Shown: positions 15,311 through 26,942, numbered from the stretch's first letter. The stretch is 64,000 nt of DNA from Chlorella sorokiniana (GCA_025917655.1 CP084614.1:2108001-2172000), one strand, 5' to 3'. Notes: generated by a model not told the origin, from the sequence alone. Numbers and translations are program-made.

Positions 15311-16666
15311 GGAGGTTCTGGCTGCAACAGCAGGGCCCCTGGAGGCCATCATGGCTATGATAGCGAGTTTGTGTAGCGTCCCAATTTTTACCGAGGCCGT
15401 CCTTTGCCCTCCGTACTCATACTTTCTAAAGGTACCAATCCTTTGCAGACCCTGTTGCTTCTGTCGTAGTAGTGCTCTGCAGCAGCGGCATCCAATTTTG
15501 ACCAATGTGTAGCGTAGTGTCCCTGCAAATGCCGCCCGCTTTGCGTCTCAATTTTTCTCATGTAACTGACCAGCGCCAGTATTTGCAGATGCAGCGGCGG
15601 CAAAATCATCTCGTCGCTGTCAGCGGCAGCAGCTGCCTTCGTGGCAGGCTTGGCAAAGGAGCGCGGAATGGTGCCTGCTTGGTTGCTGGTAGCACGCGGG
15701 ACGCAGGGCAGCAGGCATTGGCTGCAAAGGTACAAATGGCAGAGCAGAGCAACCTGGAGCAGCAGCCACAGAACCAACAGGTGCAGCCAGAGCTGCTGGC
15801 ACAGTTTGTGAAGCACAGCAGCCGCAAAAGATGTCAGGGAGGGAAACACTCCAGAATCTGCCTTTGAGAGGGAAGCAAGCTTCAAACAATGTGCGTGCTG
15901 CCCATATGGGATGTCTCATGCACAGCGATGCAGTGGAACGGCCAACTGCAACAGACAACATCAATCATAGCCACCAGGTAAGGAAAATGAGCGGTGGGAA
16001 GAGCAACAGGAATGGGGCATGCCACGGGTTGGCCGTGCTCAGCAGTGACCACAAAGAATACAACCAACCCACTGAGCACATCACTGTGATGCCGATCTTG
16101 GCTGACAAACTCAGCTCAGGCTCGTTGTGTGACGGCCTCCTGCGCTCCTCCAGCACCCTGCCAGCTTCCGACGGAGGCGCCCACGCAGCAGGCGGCCAGG
16201 GGGCTGCTGTGAGGCCGCTAGGCGTTTGGTGCGGAATGGGGAACCTGCACAGCACGCAAGCAGCCAAATTCAGCATATCGTGTCCGCCGGCCTCAAGAAC
16301 CAGCCAAAGCCACCAGGGGAAACGCAGTCCGAAGTCACACAGTCGGCTGAGCAAGAAAGGCAGTAGGAAACATCCAACACAATACTGCGAAAGTGATACA
16401 CTTCACAAAGCACCGCCCGGGGTGCGCGCGGCTGCTCACCGGCATTGCGCGGACGAACCAGCCCGTGTACCAGGCCCCAGTGCTGTCCCCTTGGCGGGGA
16501 AAGCGCTCCAGTCGAAGCCAGCAGCATCCTGCGTAAGCAAGGCGAGCCGAGGCGCCGCGATGCCAGATCATAATCAGCGCTGGATGGCGGCCAGCCGTGC
16601 TGGCGATCTGGCGACATCCTAGCTCCTGGTTTGGCTGATTCATGCTCTCCTATTCTCTCTTTCCAG
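15311..16666. other. Gene-poor stretch; decayed exon copy and weak readings only
   Basis: GC content is lower here. The one supported item is the CA1Pase-like fragment listed separately. A minus-strand reading ending at 15965 shows two hydrophobic segments (SAKIGITVMCSVGWLYSLW and HAPFLLLFPPLIFLTWWL), but it lacks a convincing start or splice chain. Upstream exons of the 16667-17560 gene may lie here, since that gene's first visible exon is preceded by a strong pyrimidine-rich acceptor. Confidence 0.4.
15604..15672 (-). pseudogene. Stray copy of CA1-phosphatase exon 2 segment
   Basis: The minus strand reads TIPRSFAKPATKAAAAADSD, closely parallel to the TPRSSAEPATTAAAADEDE part of the CA1Pase gene at 20125-20190, and the nucleotides match over about 65 bp. 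The surrounding exon, splice sites and phosphatase motif are absent. It is best read as a diverged fragment of a local duplication lying 4.5 kb from the intact gene. Confidence 0.6.
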
Positions 16667-17560
16667 TGAGTGACATCCAGTACGAGGTATGTGGTGCTCA
16701 TGAACGGTGAGAGCCTGCCTCTGCTTCTTCCAGTCAAGCCTGCTGCTAGCCTTGGGCCTTCCTGTCCATGTGGCTTCACCTTGCTGCACAGGTTCGGTTT
16801 CAGCACGTGCCTCTGCCATCACTGCAGGTCTATCCGCACTGAGCAGGAACCTGGGCGGCGATGGAGGTCCTGCTGCCCACAGTCTGGCCTCCACGCCACC
16901 CTCGCCCGCCGTCCTGCAGAGGCAGAACCTCATGGGTCGGGGTGCTCCCAAGCATGTGCGGAGCCAGCAGGCTCCGTTGCCAGCGCTGCCTGCAGACCCC
17001 AGCACGCCCGCCCAATCGAAGGTGAGCGTGCAACCTGAGGGCCGTCTGTTCACATTTACGTATTTGCCATGTGGTATCTGGAGTCGATTCCAGCGCGCAC
17101 CCAAGGATGTGTCCGTTCTGAAGGAAGCGGCAAGGTGCATTTTTGTGCAATGTTCTTCTGTAGGCACGTTTGCTTGTCAAAGCAAACGCCTGGATTGTTG
17201 CTGCCCTTGCAGGACTCCTCAAAGCTGCAGCTGATGGATCAGACCTACGTAACATGGCGCACCACCAGACGTACGACATTCAGGCTCTTCATACTGACGC
17301 TCGTGCTGACAGCTGCAGCCACGTGGTTCCTGCCAAGCATGTTTGTGCACATGTCTGCGCTGACTGAGCTCCTTTTCGCATTGCTGGAGAAGTACCTTGG
17401 CCTGCAGCGGTCAACAGCGCACGCTGCGCTGATTGTGGAAAAGTGCTGCTCGCCCTTCTGGGTGTTCCAGGCCGTGCTCTTCATCTTTGGTACGCTCGTG
17501 GTTTCAGTGCATAACCAGCTGATTGCAAAAGATGCGTATGATATTGCATCAAAAATGTAG
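16667..17560 (+). CDS. Unrecognised protein with two transmembrane segments (5' end unresolved)
   Basis: A consistent splice chain is 16667-16686, 16792-16827, 16920-17021 and 17213-17560, all GT-AG and in phase, including two very short exons (20 and 36 nt). The product reads SDIQYEVRFQHVPLPSLQ, a basic Pro-rich stretch (RQNLMGRGAPKHVRSQQAPL), then WRTTRRTTFRLFILTLVLTA as TM1, a loop containing LLEKYLGLQRST, and PFWVFQAVLFIFGTLVVSV as TM2. It ends DIASKM. The first exon and start codon are not found; the first visible exon follows a strong acceptor at 16664-16666. I recognise no family. The loop with two TMs suggests a small endomembrane or organelle membrane protein. It converges on the CA1Pase gene with about 100 bp between stop codons. 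Confidence 0.6.
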
Positions 17561-17664
17561 TTCTGTCACTGCTGGGGACCCATGCAGTGGCAAGTGAGGC
17601 TATGGCTGCCATGTTAACGTTCAGAATCTCTGTGACAAGAATAGCAACTAGAGCAAGCAGTCAG

Positions 17665-20451
17665 TCAGTGCCGAACGACACACGCTGGATGCCAGCCTTT
17701 GCTCGACAGCCACTGGCTCCGCTGCCCGCCCATCAGCTGGTAGTTGACGCACAGTACCGAGCCCCGCCCCAACTCCCGCTGCGACGTGTGCCAGTTCACC
17801 ATGGTCAGCCCTCCCTCGCTCATGCCAAACAGGGCGCCACGTCGGCGCCGCCCCTGGCCGCCGCATCGCCCTGCGCCTGGGCCTCGCAAGAGCCGTCCAG
17901 GCAGATGCCCAGCAGCCGCTGGCACGCCTCCTCGCTCGCAACAGCCACCACGGTGCGCCCTTCACCGGGGTAGCGAGGGCGGCCTGCACACAACCGCAGC
18001 GCTGGCGGCATCAGCACCAGCTGCAAGCCAAATGGCCAGCCGCTGGCGCGCGTCACCGCAGGCGCATCACCGGTGGCGCCGCCGCCGCAGGAGTGTCACT
18101 GCCCAGCTGCCTCTGCCTGCACCCCTGCACAGCCCACCTGCACCGCTGTGGTCACGTCCAGCGCCTGCTGCTGCGGGCTGCCCACGCAGATGAGTGGTGC
18201 CGCCGTCACGCCGCTGCCGGCCAGCATGGCCAGGGAGGCCTGATGCAGGAGCGAGCGGCCGCCAGTTCAGTGGTTAGCCAGCACGGCATTGCATGCTTAT
18301 TCAGGCCTCGGACTTCAGCTGGGCAGCCTGGCCCATTGCTGCCCAAGGCGGCCTCTCCCGCCCACGCACCTGCACCGGCGCCGACCGTGCCTCCCGGTCA
18401 CCAGCACCATCCGGTTGGGCGCCACCTTGCCCATCTTGCCCGGGTTGAGGGGATCGGGGAACTGGGGCACGGGGCGGAAAGTGCGGGGCAGGCAGGCTGT
18501 GAGCAGTGCACGACCAGGGGCCAGCCAACAGCAGCATCCCGTACGGGCCAGCGGGGTGCGGATGGCGCAGGAGCAGCGGGCAACACCAACCGCAGCGCGC
18601 CGCCAAGCAGTCCTGCCCGTCGACCCGAACACTGCCCAGCGCACCCCTCAGCACCTGGTTCACGCGCTCCACCCGCACTCGCGGCGCCCGCCCGGCCCAG
18701 GCTCAAAGTCCAGCACCGAGAAGGCGGCGTTGCTCTGGGCAAAGCGGCGGAAGAAGTTGGGCGGCAGGCCCACCGCGGTGCACAGCAGCGCCTGGTTCAC
18801 TGCAGCAAGGGACGTGGCACAGGCCCCAGCATGAAGTGGCCCGCTGAAGGAGGACGGGTGGACCTGCAGAGCAAGGCCGTGGCATGGCCGGCAGCAGCGG
18901 CAGCGGTGATCCCTCCGCGGCGGCCGCGGTGGCCCCGCCCCAGCCGCCCACCTGCGTTGTGGGCCACCACCAGCCCCTGGCTGCCCAGCGCGTCGCTGCC
19001 CAGGATCTCCCGCCATGCCAGGCTGGCGCGGTACCACAGCTCCCGCACCTGCGGTACCAACAGTGTGAGGACAGGCACAGTGGGAAAGGCCACTTGCAGA
19101 AGCAGCTGCAGCACCACCGCAGGCAGGGTAGCAAGCGCACACGGCCAGCAGCCTTGACCGCGCAGCAGCAGCGGCGGCGGCACCAGCCAGTCAGCCCCCA
19201 CCGGCGCATGGCCGTCGATGACGAAGTCGGCAGGGGTGGTCTGCCAGTCTTTGTACTGTGAGGGGTATCGGCTGCGCCCCTCCACCTTGTCAAGGGCCTG
19301 CGCAGCAGTGTGAGGGCCGGGGTTGGGCATGGTGTCGGTGTGCATTGTCGCCATGTGTGTATGCGTGTGAGTAGGGGGCCTAGAGATTGTATAGAGGGGG
19401 GCCAGGGAACGGGGGGGGTGTGGAGGAGGCGCGACCAAGCGACGGCACCACTGGCTTTGGAGCAGTTAAGCGGGCACGGCAGAGCAGCGCACAAGCCACG
19501 CAACTGATTCGGTGCTTGCGACTGCCCAGGAGCTGCCCCAGAAAAGCGCTCGGCCCCATGGAACGCACAGCCCAGGAGCAGCCGACAGAGCAGCTGCGGG
19601 CGCTCCTGCAGCCACCCCCTGCATGCCTGGAAGGAGTAGAGGTCCACCTCTCGCAGGCAGGGCAGCCGCAGCGTGGGCCCAGCACGCCCGCCCCACACAA
19701 TCTCGCTCGTCTGCACCGCGCGCTGCAGCGGCGAGTAGAACATGCACTCGAACTCCCAGCCCGCCAGCTGCAGAGGACCAGGGGGCGGGGGGGGCGCAAC
19801 AGCATGTGCAGTCAGGGTGCGACTGTGGAGGGACGGCCAGCAGCACGCGGTGGGATGCAAGGCAGCAGCGCGGCCGCCTGGGCGGGGGACCCTGCTCCCA
19901 AGGGCGCACCAGCTGGTGCGCTGCCTGCGCTTGGCCCACGCCTTTCTCCGTCAGCACCGAGAAGTTTGAAGAGCCCTGGATGCGGTTGCGCGCGTTCCAT
20001 GTGGACTGCCCGTGCCGCACCAGCACAACGCGCTTACGCCGCATGATGGCGGGCAGCGGCAGCGGCGGGCGTCCAGCCGGTCGCCAAGCGCCGTGGTCGT
20101 CGCTGCCCCCCAGCTCCAGCCCGGAATCTCGTCTTCGTCAGCGGCAGCTGCTGTCGTGGCAGGCTCGGCAGAGGAGCGTGGGGTGGCCATGCGCCGCGGG
20201 CCACTGCTGCCAGAATACACACATTTGTGGAATTAGCCATCAATTGATTGCATACAACGACGAAAAACAAAACAGCAAGCGCACCTTTGCCAGACCGCCC
20301 TGCCGCTGTGGCGGCCCCTGTTGCCGCGGCTTCCCAACCTCTGCCTGGCGCAGTGCAGGGGAGCGCGCAGCGATATTCGGAGTGGGGACGGGGTCTTGAG
20401 CGGTTGAGCAACACGCCCAGCCGCGCGCTGCAGCAATGGCCTTTTCTCCAT
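17665..20451 (-). CDS. 2-carboxy-D-arabinitol-1-phosphatase-like histidine phosphatase, chloroplast
   Basis: CA1Pase removes phosphate from the Rubisco inhibitor CA1P (and related misfire products). Exon 1 (20451-20285) gives MEKRPLLQRAAGRVAQPLK and more Arg/Ser-rich sequence, a good chloroplast transit peptide. Exon 2 (20206-19910) has the catalytic RHG motif in RVVLVRHGQSTWNARNRIQG and NFSVLTEKG. Later exons are 19767-19627 (CMFYSPLQRAVQTSEIVWGG, REVDLYSFQ), 19297-19202 (WQTTPADFVIDGHAP), 19048-18952 (VRELWYRASLAW, GLVVAHNA with the second catalytic His) and 18799 onward (VNQALLCTAVGLPPNFF). A second, degenerate phosphatase half follows (NRMVLVTGRHGR, LAMLAGSGVTAAPLICVGSP), as in the plant enzyme. 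The intron at 19626-19298 starts with GC. Single-base slips lie near 20056, 18694 and 17835. Confidence 0.9.
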
Positions 20452-21055
20452 GTGCACGGGAAGAGGAGCTGCTCTGTCTGGTGTTACTGCATCGTGTCAA
20501 GAGTGCTCACAACATGCAGATCAAACAGCAAAGCGCGCCCCCCATCAGCCACGAGACCCCCTGCCTGGCGCAGCGGGCGGAGCGGGCCGCCCCGCATGGC
20601 AGTAAGTGACTCGACCCGGCCTCTGTGCCTCCTGTCAGCCTTGGGCAGCGGCTGAACCCTCTCACGTATTGCGAATACGCCAAGTCTTTACAGGTAGACA
20701 TAGAAAGGGATGGTGCCTCTCCGGTTGCTGAGACGGTGGCGGCAGAGATGATTGTGCGTAAAGAGTAGCACCGTGGGAGAGTGGGTCTGGTAATTGGAAG
20801 TAAACAAAGCGACGTAGCCTGCAGTTCTGCGCTGGGTCTAGGTGCTCGTCCTGCTGCCCTGCTCTGGGGGCCGCCATGGCAGCCACAACCTGCACCTGCT
20901 GCCGCTGGCAGCTCCCCTGCCGAGGATGTTGCTGTGGCTCCTGTGCTTCTGACGGCCGCAGTGCTTGCATGGCCGTTGTCGGTTGCGGCTTACTCCAGAC
21001 CAGAGCTGCCGCCAGCAAAGTTGAGCTGCTCCTGCGCGCTGCCGCCCCCGCCCCC
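20452..21055. other. Upstream region of CA1Pase / 3' flank of the CBM14 gene
   Basis: Two minus-strand genes are arranged head to tail here. The stretch holds the CA1Pase promoter and leader and the CBM14 gene's 3' UTR. No further coding motif was seen. Confidence 0.45.
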
Positions 21056-23839
21056 TCAGGCGACCGTGGGCGCTGCAGCGGCGCTGGCACTGACGGGCAG
21101 GGCTGGTCCCTCGCCGGCCTCGAGGTCTGCTCTCTCTTCCACCATGCGAACGCGGAAGCGGATGGCCAGGGCGGCAAGGGCGGCTAGAAGAGCGGCAACA
21201 CCCAGGACTGTGGGCAGAACGATGGCCACCACATTGGGGCCTGACTTGGTTTCCCAGCTGGGGCTCCCCCTCGTCGAATTCGATCGGGATGGGGGATGAG
21301 GGTTTTGCGCCGCCTTCGGGCCCGCCATCATAGTCGCCAGCCCCGCCGCCGTTGGTACCGTTGCCGCTGGGCGGTGTGCCAGCGGCGCCCTCCACGCCGC
21401 TCGGTGTGGGCATGGGGGCGGTGGCCACAAAAGAGGACTGGGCGGTTCCAAACGCTGCGGAGGAGGAGCGGATGCCGGTGGCAAACCAACACCACCGTCG
21501 ACAACAGCAGGCGCGGGTGCAGGAGCCTGGCTGCTGCTAGGTGCGAGGGCCGGTGCGGGTGGCTGGCCGCTGCTTGGTGCAGGCCATGCTGCGGGAGGCT
21601 GGTTGGCGCTGTTGTCGGCAGGCGCGGGCGCTGGAGCCTGGCTGCTGCTAGGTGCAGGGGCCGGTGCGGGTGGCTGGCCGCTGCTAGGTGCAGGCCCCGC
21701 TGCGGGAGGCTGGCTGGCGCTGCTGTCGGCAGGCGCCGACGCAGGATCCTGGCTGCTGCTAGGTGCAGGGGCCGGTGCCTGTGGCTGGCCGCTGCCGTCA
21801 GCAGGCGCGGGCGCAGGAGCCTGGCTGCTGCTAGGTGCAGGGGCCGGTGCGGGTGGCTGGCCGCTGCTTGGTGCAGGCCCCGCTGCGGGAGGCTGGCTGG
21901 CGCTGCTGTCGGCAGGCGCGGGCGCTGGAGCCTGGCTGCTGCTAGGTGCAGGGGCCGGTGCGGGTGGCTGGCCGCTGCTTGGTGCGGGCACCTGAGCGGG
22001 AGGCTGGCTGGCGCTGTTGTCGGCAGGCGCGGGCGCTGGAGCCTGGCTGCTGCTAGGTGCAGGGGCCGGTGCGGGTGGCTGGCCGCTGCTAGGTGCAGGC
22101 CCCGCTGCGGGAGGCTGGCTGGCGCTGCTGTCGGCAGGCGCCGACGCAGGATCCTGGCTGCTGCTAGGTGCAGGGGCCGGTGCGGGTGGCTGGCCGCTGC
22201 CGTCAGCAGGCGCGGGCGCAGGAGCCTGGCTGCTGCTAGGTGCAGGGGCCGGTGCGGGTGGCTGGCCGCTGCTTGGTGCAGGCCCCGCTGCGGGAGGCTG
22301 GCTGGCGCTGCTGTCGGCAGGCGCGGGCGCAGGAGCCTGGCTGCTGCTAGGTGCAGGGGCCGGTGCGGGTGGCTGGCCGCTGCTTGGTGCGGGCACCTGA
22401 GCGGGAGGCTGGCTGGCGCTGCTGTCGGCAGGCGCCGACGCAGGATCCTGGCTGCTGCTAGGTGCAGGGGCCGGTGCCTGTGGCTGGCCGCTGCCGTCAG
22501 CAGGCGCGGGCGCAGGAGCCTGGCTGCTGCTAGGTGCAGGGGCCGGTGCGGGTGGCTGGCCGCTGCTTGGTGCAGGCCCCGCTGCGGGAGGCTGGCTGGC
22601 GCTGCTGTCGGCAGGCGCGGGCGCTGGAGCCTGGCTGCTGCTAGGTGCAGGGGCCGGTGCGGGTGGCTGGCCGCTGCTTGGTGCGGGCACCTGAGCGGGA
22701 GGTTGACAGGCGCTGTCAGCAGGTCCCGGTGCAATGTCCTCGATCGATGGGGCTTGTGCTGCAGAGGGGCCGCTTGCTGCAGGGGGTGAAGCCAGAGGGT
22801 GGCTGCCTGCTGTCGCCTGGGGGAGGGAACCATGTGATGGGCTGTAGGCTTGGCGGAGTGTCCACCGGTGCAGGGGATGGCGGCGCTGGTGCACCCCCAT
22901 CGGGGCTGCTGCCACTGTCAGCAGGTCCCGGCGGGGCAGGCGGAGGCGGGCTGCTGCCGGCATGCCATTCCTGAGGTGGAGCCTGCAACAGGACAAGCGA
23001 GTACTGTCAACGTCTGAGACAGCTGCACCTGCTGGCCTGCGTCAAAGGCACAGCTCAGCTCCGGTCCTACCGGCACGGGAGGAGGGGTGCTGCCACCACC
23101 GCTGCTGTCCCCGCCGTCGCCATCGTCGCGGCCGCCACCGTCCTGATCATCTTTGCCGCATCGCACGTACTGGGGCCAGTTGCAGGTCAGCAGAGACTGC
23201 ATGGATGGCGTGGGATGCGCACCGGGCTGGAGCCAACCCGCCGCCGCTCGGTGCTTCCGTGTAGGCAACCGAAGCTCTCACCTGATCCCATTTCGTGGGA
23301 GGTGGGCAGCGGAAGTAAGTGGACCCAACCTCAGCACATCGGTAGAAGATCTTGCAGCCTCGGCCCTTGTCTGCGTGATGTGCCGCATGATGGTGGCTGG
23401 GTGGCGGCGGCCGCACGCAAGCAGCCGCTGCGAGGGAAGCTGTGGTGGCACATTGCTTGTTGCATGGCTCTCTTTTTCTACTCACCAGGATAATAGCCGT
23501 AGTGGTGCTGCCTGGCGCAAAAGTCCTCTGGGTCCTCAGATGGGCCTTGGGTCAGCAGCTCACGCTTGGCGCCCCTGCCGCCCAGCGGAGAACGAGCGTC
23601 CTGCAGACGAGCGCGATGGGGCACAGCGGCTTCAATTTTTACGTTCGATACGCTGCGTACTAGCTTCTCGCACTGCTTGGTGCACGGGCACCGCGCAAGG
23701 TTGCTTTATTGCGGAGGAGATGACTAGTCAGTTGCTGCTGTGAACTTGCCTGTTGGGTTGGCTCGTCTATTTTGCCTCCAACCAAGCGATTCAATGTGAG
23801 AATGCTCACACAGAACAGCAACCCGACTGATGACCGCAT
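21056..23839 (-). CDS. Surface protein: signal peptide, CBM14 chitin-binding domain, Ala/Pro repeats, TM segment
   Basis: Exons: 23839-23750, 23600-23486, 23370-23282, 23196-23071 and 22982-21056, all in phase. MRSSVGLLFCVSILTLN is a signal peptide. A peritrophin-A/CBM14 domain is spread over three exons: DPEDFCARQHHYGYYPDKGR, GCKIFYRCAEVGSTYFRCPP and LLTCNWPQYVRC. All six cysteines and the usual aromatic residues are present. An acidic Asp/Gly linker follows, then a Pro/Ala/Ser/Gln array (21531-22715) of the hydroxyproline-rich wall-protein type. Near the C-terminus is a TM helix (VVAIVLPTVLGVAALLAALA) with a basic stop (RFRVRMVEER). It probably sits on the cell surface and grips chitin or a chitin-like wall polymer. 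Intron 1 starts GCAAGT. Extra-base slips lie near 22829 and 21279. Confidence 0.85.
21531..22715 (-). repeat. Coding minisatellite, Pro/Ala/Ser/Gln units
   Basis: Units of about 35 codons (for example APAPSSSQAPAPAPADSSAS then QPPAAGPAPSSGQP) repeat about eleven times. Variant units carry DPASAP, ADGSGQP or AQVPAP, and the variant order itself recurs after about 400 bp, so blocks of several units have been duplicated. The opposite strand is also open over the whole array, purely because of composition. Confidence 0.9.
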
Positions 23840-24339
23840 GTCCAACCTGCCGTCAGCGATGACCCCTGTTGAGGGCCGAGTCGCTATGAAACCCAACCCT
23901 TGCAGCGACGAATTCGACTACGAAGATTTATTGTGCGGTTTGTCTGCGAGGGGATGCCGTCCTTCTGCCCGTCCCTCAGCATGCTTTCCTCACGGCCATG
24001 CATTTGATTCATGAGGGGCAGCGTACGACAGCGTATGATGCACGCTGTTACACATTGCTGTCTGCCAGAGGGACGACATCAGGCTGTTAAACATTCTAAA
24101 CCCAACCCATAAATAAGTTCAGAAGGCGTGAATCACGTGCATGGGCGGCTGGCAAGAAGGCGTGGCATCAAAGACGCGGGTTTGAATGAAAGAATGAAAG
24201 GAGGCGCGTGTGGGGGCGGCATGGAATTGCGGCAGCACGAGGTTGGAAAGCGGCATGCATTGGTCGCTGCCCGCTTGGCGCAGCGGGCAGCTGGGCAGGC
24301 TGGCAACTTGGCCAAGGCGCCCCAGAGCAGGCGTGCGCG
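23840..24339. other. Upstream region of the CBM14 gene
   Basis: About 500 bp between the methyltransferase stop and the CBM14 start codon, both on the minus strand. It is AT-richer than its flanks and should hold the CBM14 promoter. No named motif was recognised. Confidence 0.45.
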
Positions 24340-26848
24340 TCACTGGCTGGGAGAGCCCGGCTTGGCCACTGAGAAGAGGATGAAGCGGTTGGAGCGAGCC
24401 CGGCGGAAGCTGACCAGCCCGACCGCGTCACACAGATCCCGCAGCTCCTGCTCAGACCACCACTTGTATGCGCGCGGGCTGGGCTCCAGCTGCGCGGCAG
24501 AGCCGGGAAGCGGCGGCGATGAGCAGGGATGCGAGGGAAGCAGCCCGCAAGTAGGCCGACCCGCCACAGGAGGCGGGCCGTAGGGTAAGGTAAACAGGGG
24601 TGCGGCGCCAGTCCGGCCAGCACGCTGCACGCTTGCGGGCTGCCTGAGCGACGTCGGTGACAGCAGACGTGCCAGAGGAAGGCCAGCAGAGCAGCGCTGC
24701 AGCTGGCAAGCCAAGGCAAGAAGCCGCCGCCGCAGGCCCCCCCCACCACCACCACACACACACACATACACACACACACACACCTGGCTCAGCGGCTGCA
24801 CCAGCTCATCTCCCACCAGCTGCCCCAGCGGGGCGGCAAAGTTGAGGAAGGTAGAGGCGACAAAGACGCCGCCGGGGCGCAGCACGCGCGATATCTCCGC
24901 CAGAGCGGCTTGCGGGTTGGGCCAGCAGTGGATGGCGGCGCCCGCGTGCACCGCGGCCACTGCAGGCAGGCAGGGGTTGCGGGCCAGCTTTAGCAGTGCC
25001 AGCCAGCCGCCTCCAACACTTTATTGAAGCAACTAGCGAGACTACAGTGACTATGGCCCCCTGTCCCCAGCGGCAGAAGCCCAGCGGGCACCCGGTGCAG
25101 GTGCACAAGTGCGGGACCAGGCGCGGCGGCTGCAGCAGCGCCCGCACCCGAGCCGGTGGCGAACGGCATGCGGGCAACGTCGGCGCGCAGCAGCAGGTAG
25201 CGGGAGGGGTCGACCGAGGCGTCCTCTCGCAGGAACTGCTGCGCCTGGCCCAGCATGGACTCGCTGCGGTGGGCAGAAAAGCGGGGTTGTCAGTGGGGGC
25301 TGACTGGCAGCAACGCAATGGGCTGAGGAGGGGGGCGACACATCGGGGATCGGGGACTGGGCAGGCCGCAACCAAGCAGGCAGGGCGGTGCGCGAGCGGG
25401 CAAGGCATGAAGCAGCCCGGGAGCTCAGGCCGGCGGGCGATCAGGGCCGACACTTGAAAGCAGACAAGTGCCGGCACGCACGGAGCGCTGCGCGCTGCGT
25501 GTGCTGCGCTGTGCCACGCTGTGAGCACTCGCACCTGAAGTCGGCGGCCACCACCCCCGCAAAGCGCCCGACTTGAGGAAGCGGCGGGTGAAGAGGCCCG
25601 AGCCGCAAGACATGTCCACCAACGTCTCGCCGTAGGCAGGCTGCAGGGCAAAGGCGCACATGGCGCGAGCGGCAGTCGCAGCCAGGGCTGGGCACTGGAC
25701 TGCGGGAGCGAGCTGGTGCTGGAAGGGAGCCGGGTGCGAGGATGCAGTCGCAGCTGCGCGTACGGCGGCTCTTGGCTGCGGCACGCACCCGCAAACAGCC
25801 TGCCGCCCGAAGCAGAGCGGTAGCATGAGCGGCCCCGCTGACTTGGCTCCACCTCGCATCACATACACCCACATATCCGCACCACACCCAAACACGCAGC
25901 CACACACCTGCAGGTAGTCCATGGCCAGGCTGTACTCCTCCTCCACCCCCGGGAACCCGGCCCAGGCAAAGCCCTGGCGCCAGCCGCGCTCGTACACAAA
26001 GGAGACCACCGGGAGCGGAAGATGGAGGTGCCCCCCAGAAGCGCTGCTCGTACGCCTTAGGCTGCACGCCGCTGCTGACCGTCAGGTCGGCGTACGTCGC
26101 GGTGGAGGCTGGGAGGCGAGGAGGGGGTGGGGCAACCAGGTGAACCGCGTGCCGCTCGACGGCCTGGCTTGATTCACGACACAGGCGGCGGGGCCTCACC
26201 AAAGGTGCGGCTGCACCGCGGGCAGTGCAAATCGCCGGAGGGGCGGCCAACGGAGTTGCGCAGCTTCAGCTCCGTGGTCAGGCAGATGGGGCAAACCAGG
26301 TCAAACATCGTGTCTGAAGCGATGGCAGCGGCGGAGGCAGACGCTGCCGCTCCGCCCGCGCCGGGCGGGTCCTGCACCGACTGCTGCGCTGCTGCATGAG
26401 TTCTCAGTCGCTGAGCCCTGCAAACGAAGAATACGGGTCAATGCGGCAAAGCGGCGAAGAATGGGCTAGAGCCGAAAGGTAAACAGCTGGTTCTGCCTCG
26501 AAAACCAAACCAGCAAACAATCAACAAGATACCTGCTGATCCTATTCGACTGGGTGTGGCTGGTCGGTACGTTAAACCCCACAACGCGCACAGCCGGCAC
26601 TGTGCTGCTGGCGGTCCGCACGGCGCACCCCAACCGTCCCATGGCGCATTCAAACACTGGGAAACGGGATGATGTAATGCAATTGCACCAACCCGCACCT
26701 CCCGACCGGGGCTTCTGGGCGGCCGTGCCGACCTGGCGCCCAGATGGCGGCTGGGCAAGGCAACAGCCAGGTTCCAAAGCTGTTGCCAAGAGCTGGTCAG
26801 CGCCCCAGGAGCTGCAGCAAGTGCATTAGTTGTGTTTACATGCAACAT
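24340..26848 (-). CDS. Chloroplast SAM-dependent methyltransferase (At1g78140/At2g41040 type)
   Basis: The order of motifs matches the plant plastid methyltransferases At1g78140 and At2g41040, whose substrate is not established. Exon 1 (from 26848) gives [20 protein letters not shown] and [12 protein letters not shown], a likely transit peptide. Exon 2 (26417-26200) has [20 protein letters not shown] and [11 protein letters not shown], a four-Cys zinc-ribbon-like start. Then come [57 protein letters not shown] (SAM motif I), [50 protein letters not shown] and [19 protein letters not shown], ending KPGSPSQ. Frame slips occur in the VSFVYERGW exon, and the exon 1/2 join is approximate. Only about 95 bp separate its start codon from the PRP16 stop. 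Confidence 0.88.
24753..24783. repeat. CA/TG microsatellite at a splice donor
   Basis: A (CA)n tract with one TA interruption. In the methyltransferase transcript it reads as GTGTGTG directly after the donor following PLSQ. Confidence 0.85.
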
Positions 26849-26942
26849 GAGGGGTCAAGGGGCAAAGAGAGGAACAAGCGAGCAATGGTCAGAAGCGGCA
26901 GCAAGTCGAGAGTTTCATTTGAGCCGTGGCGGCAGCGGCCCG

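Noticed and set aside
15965-16640. Minus-strand two-TM protein gene
   Set aside because: Hydrophobic segments are present, but no start and splice chain keeps one frame, and composition in this stretch is unlike the neighbouring exons.
18093-19157. Plus-strand open reading of 354 codons
   Set aside because: Antisense shadow of the CA1Pase exons, with no motif.
21296-22789. Plus-strand open reading of almost 500 codons through the repeat array
   Set aside because: It is antisense to the Pro/Ala array and open only because the repeat lacks stop triplets in that frame. Signal peptide, splice sites and CBM14 support the minus strand.
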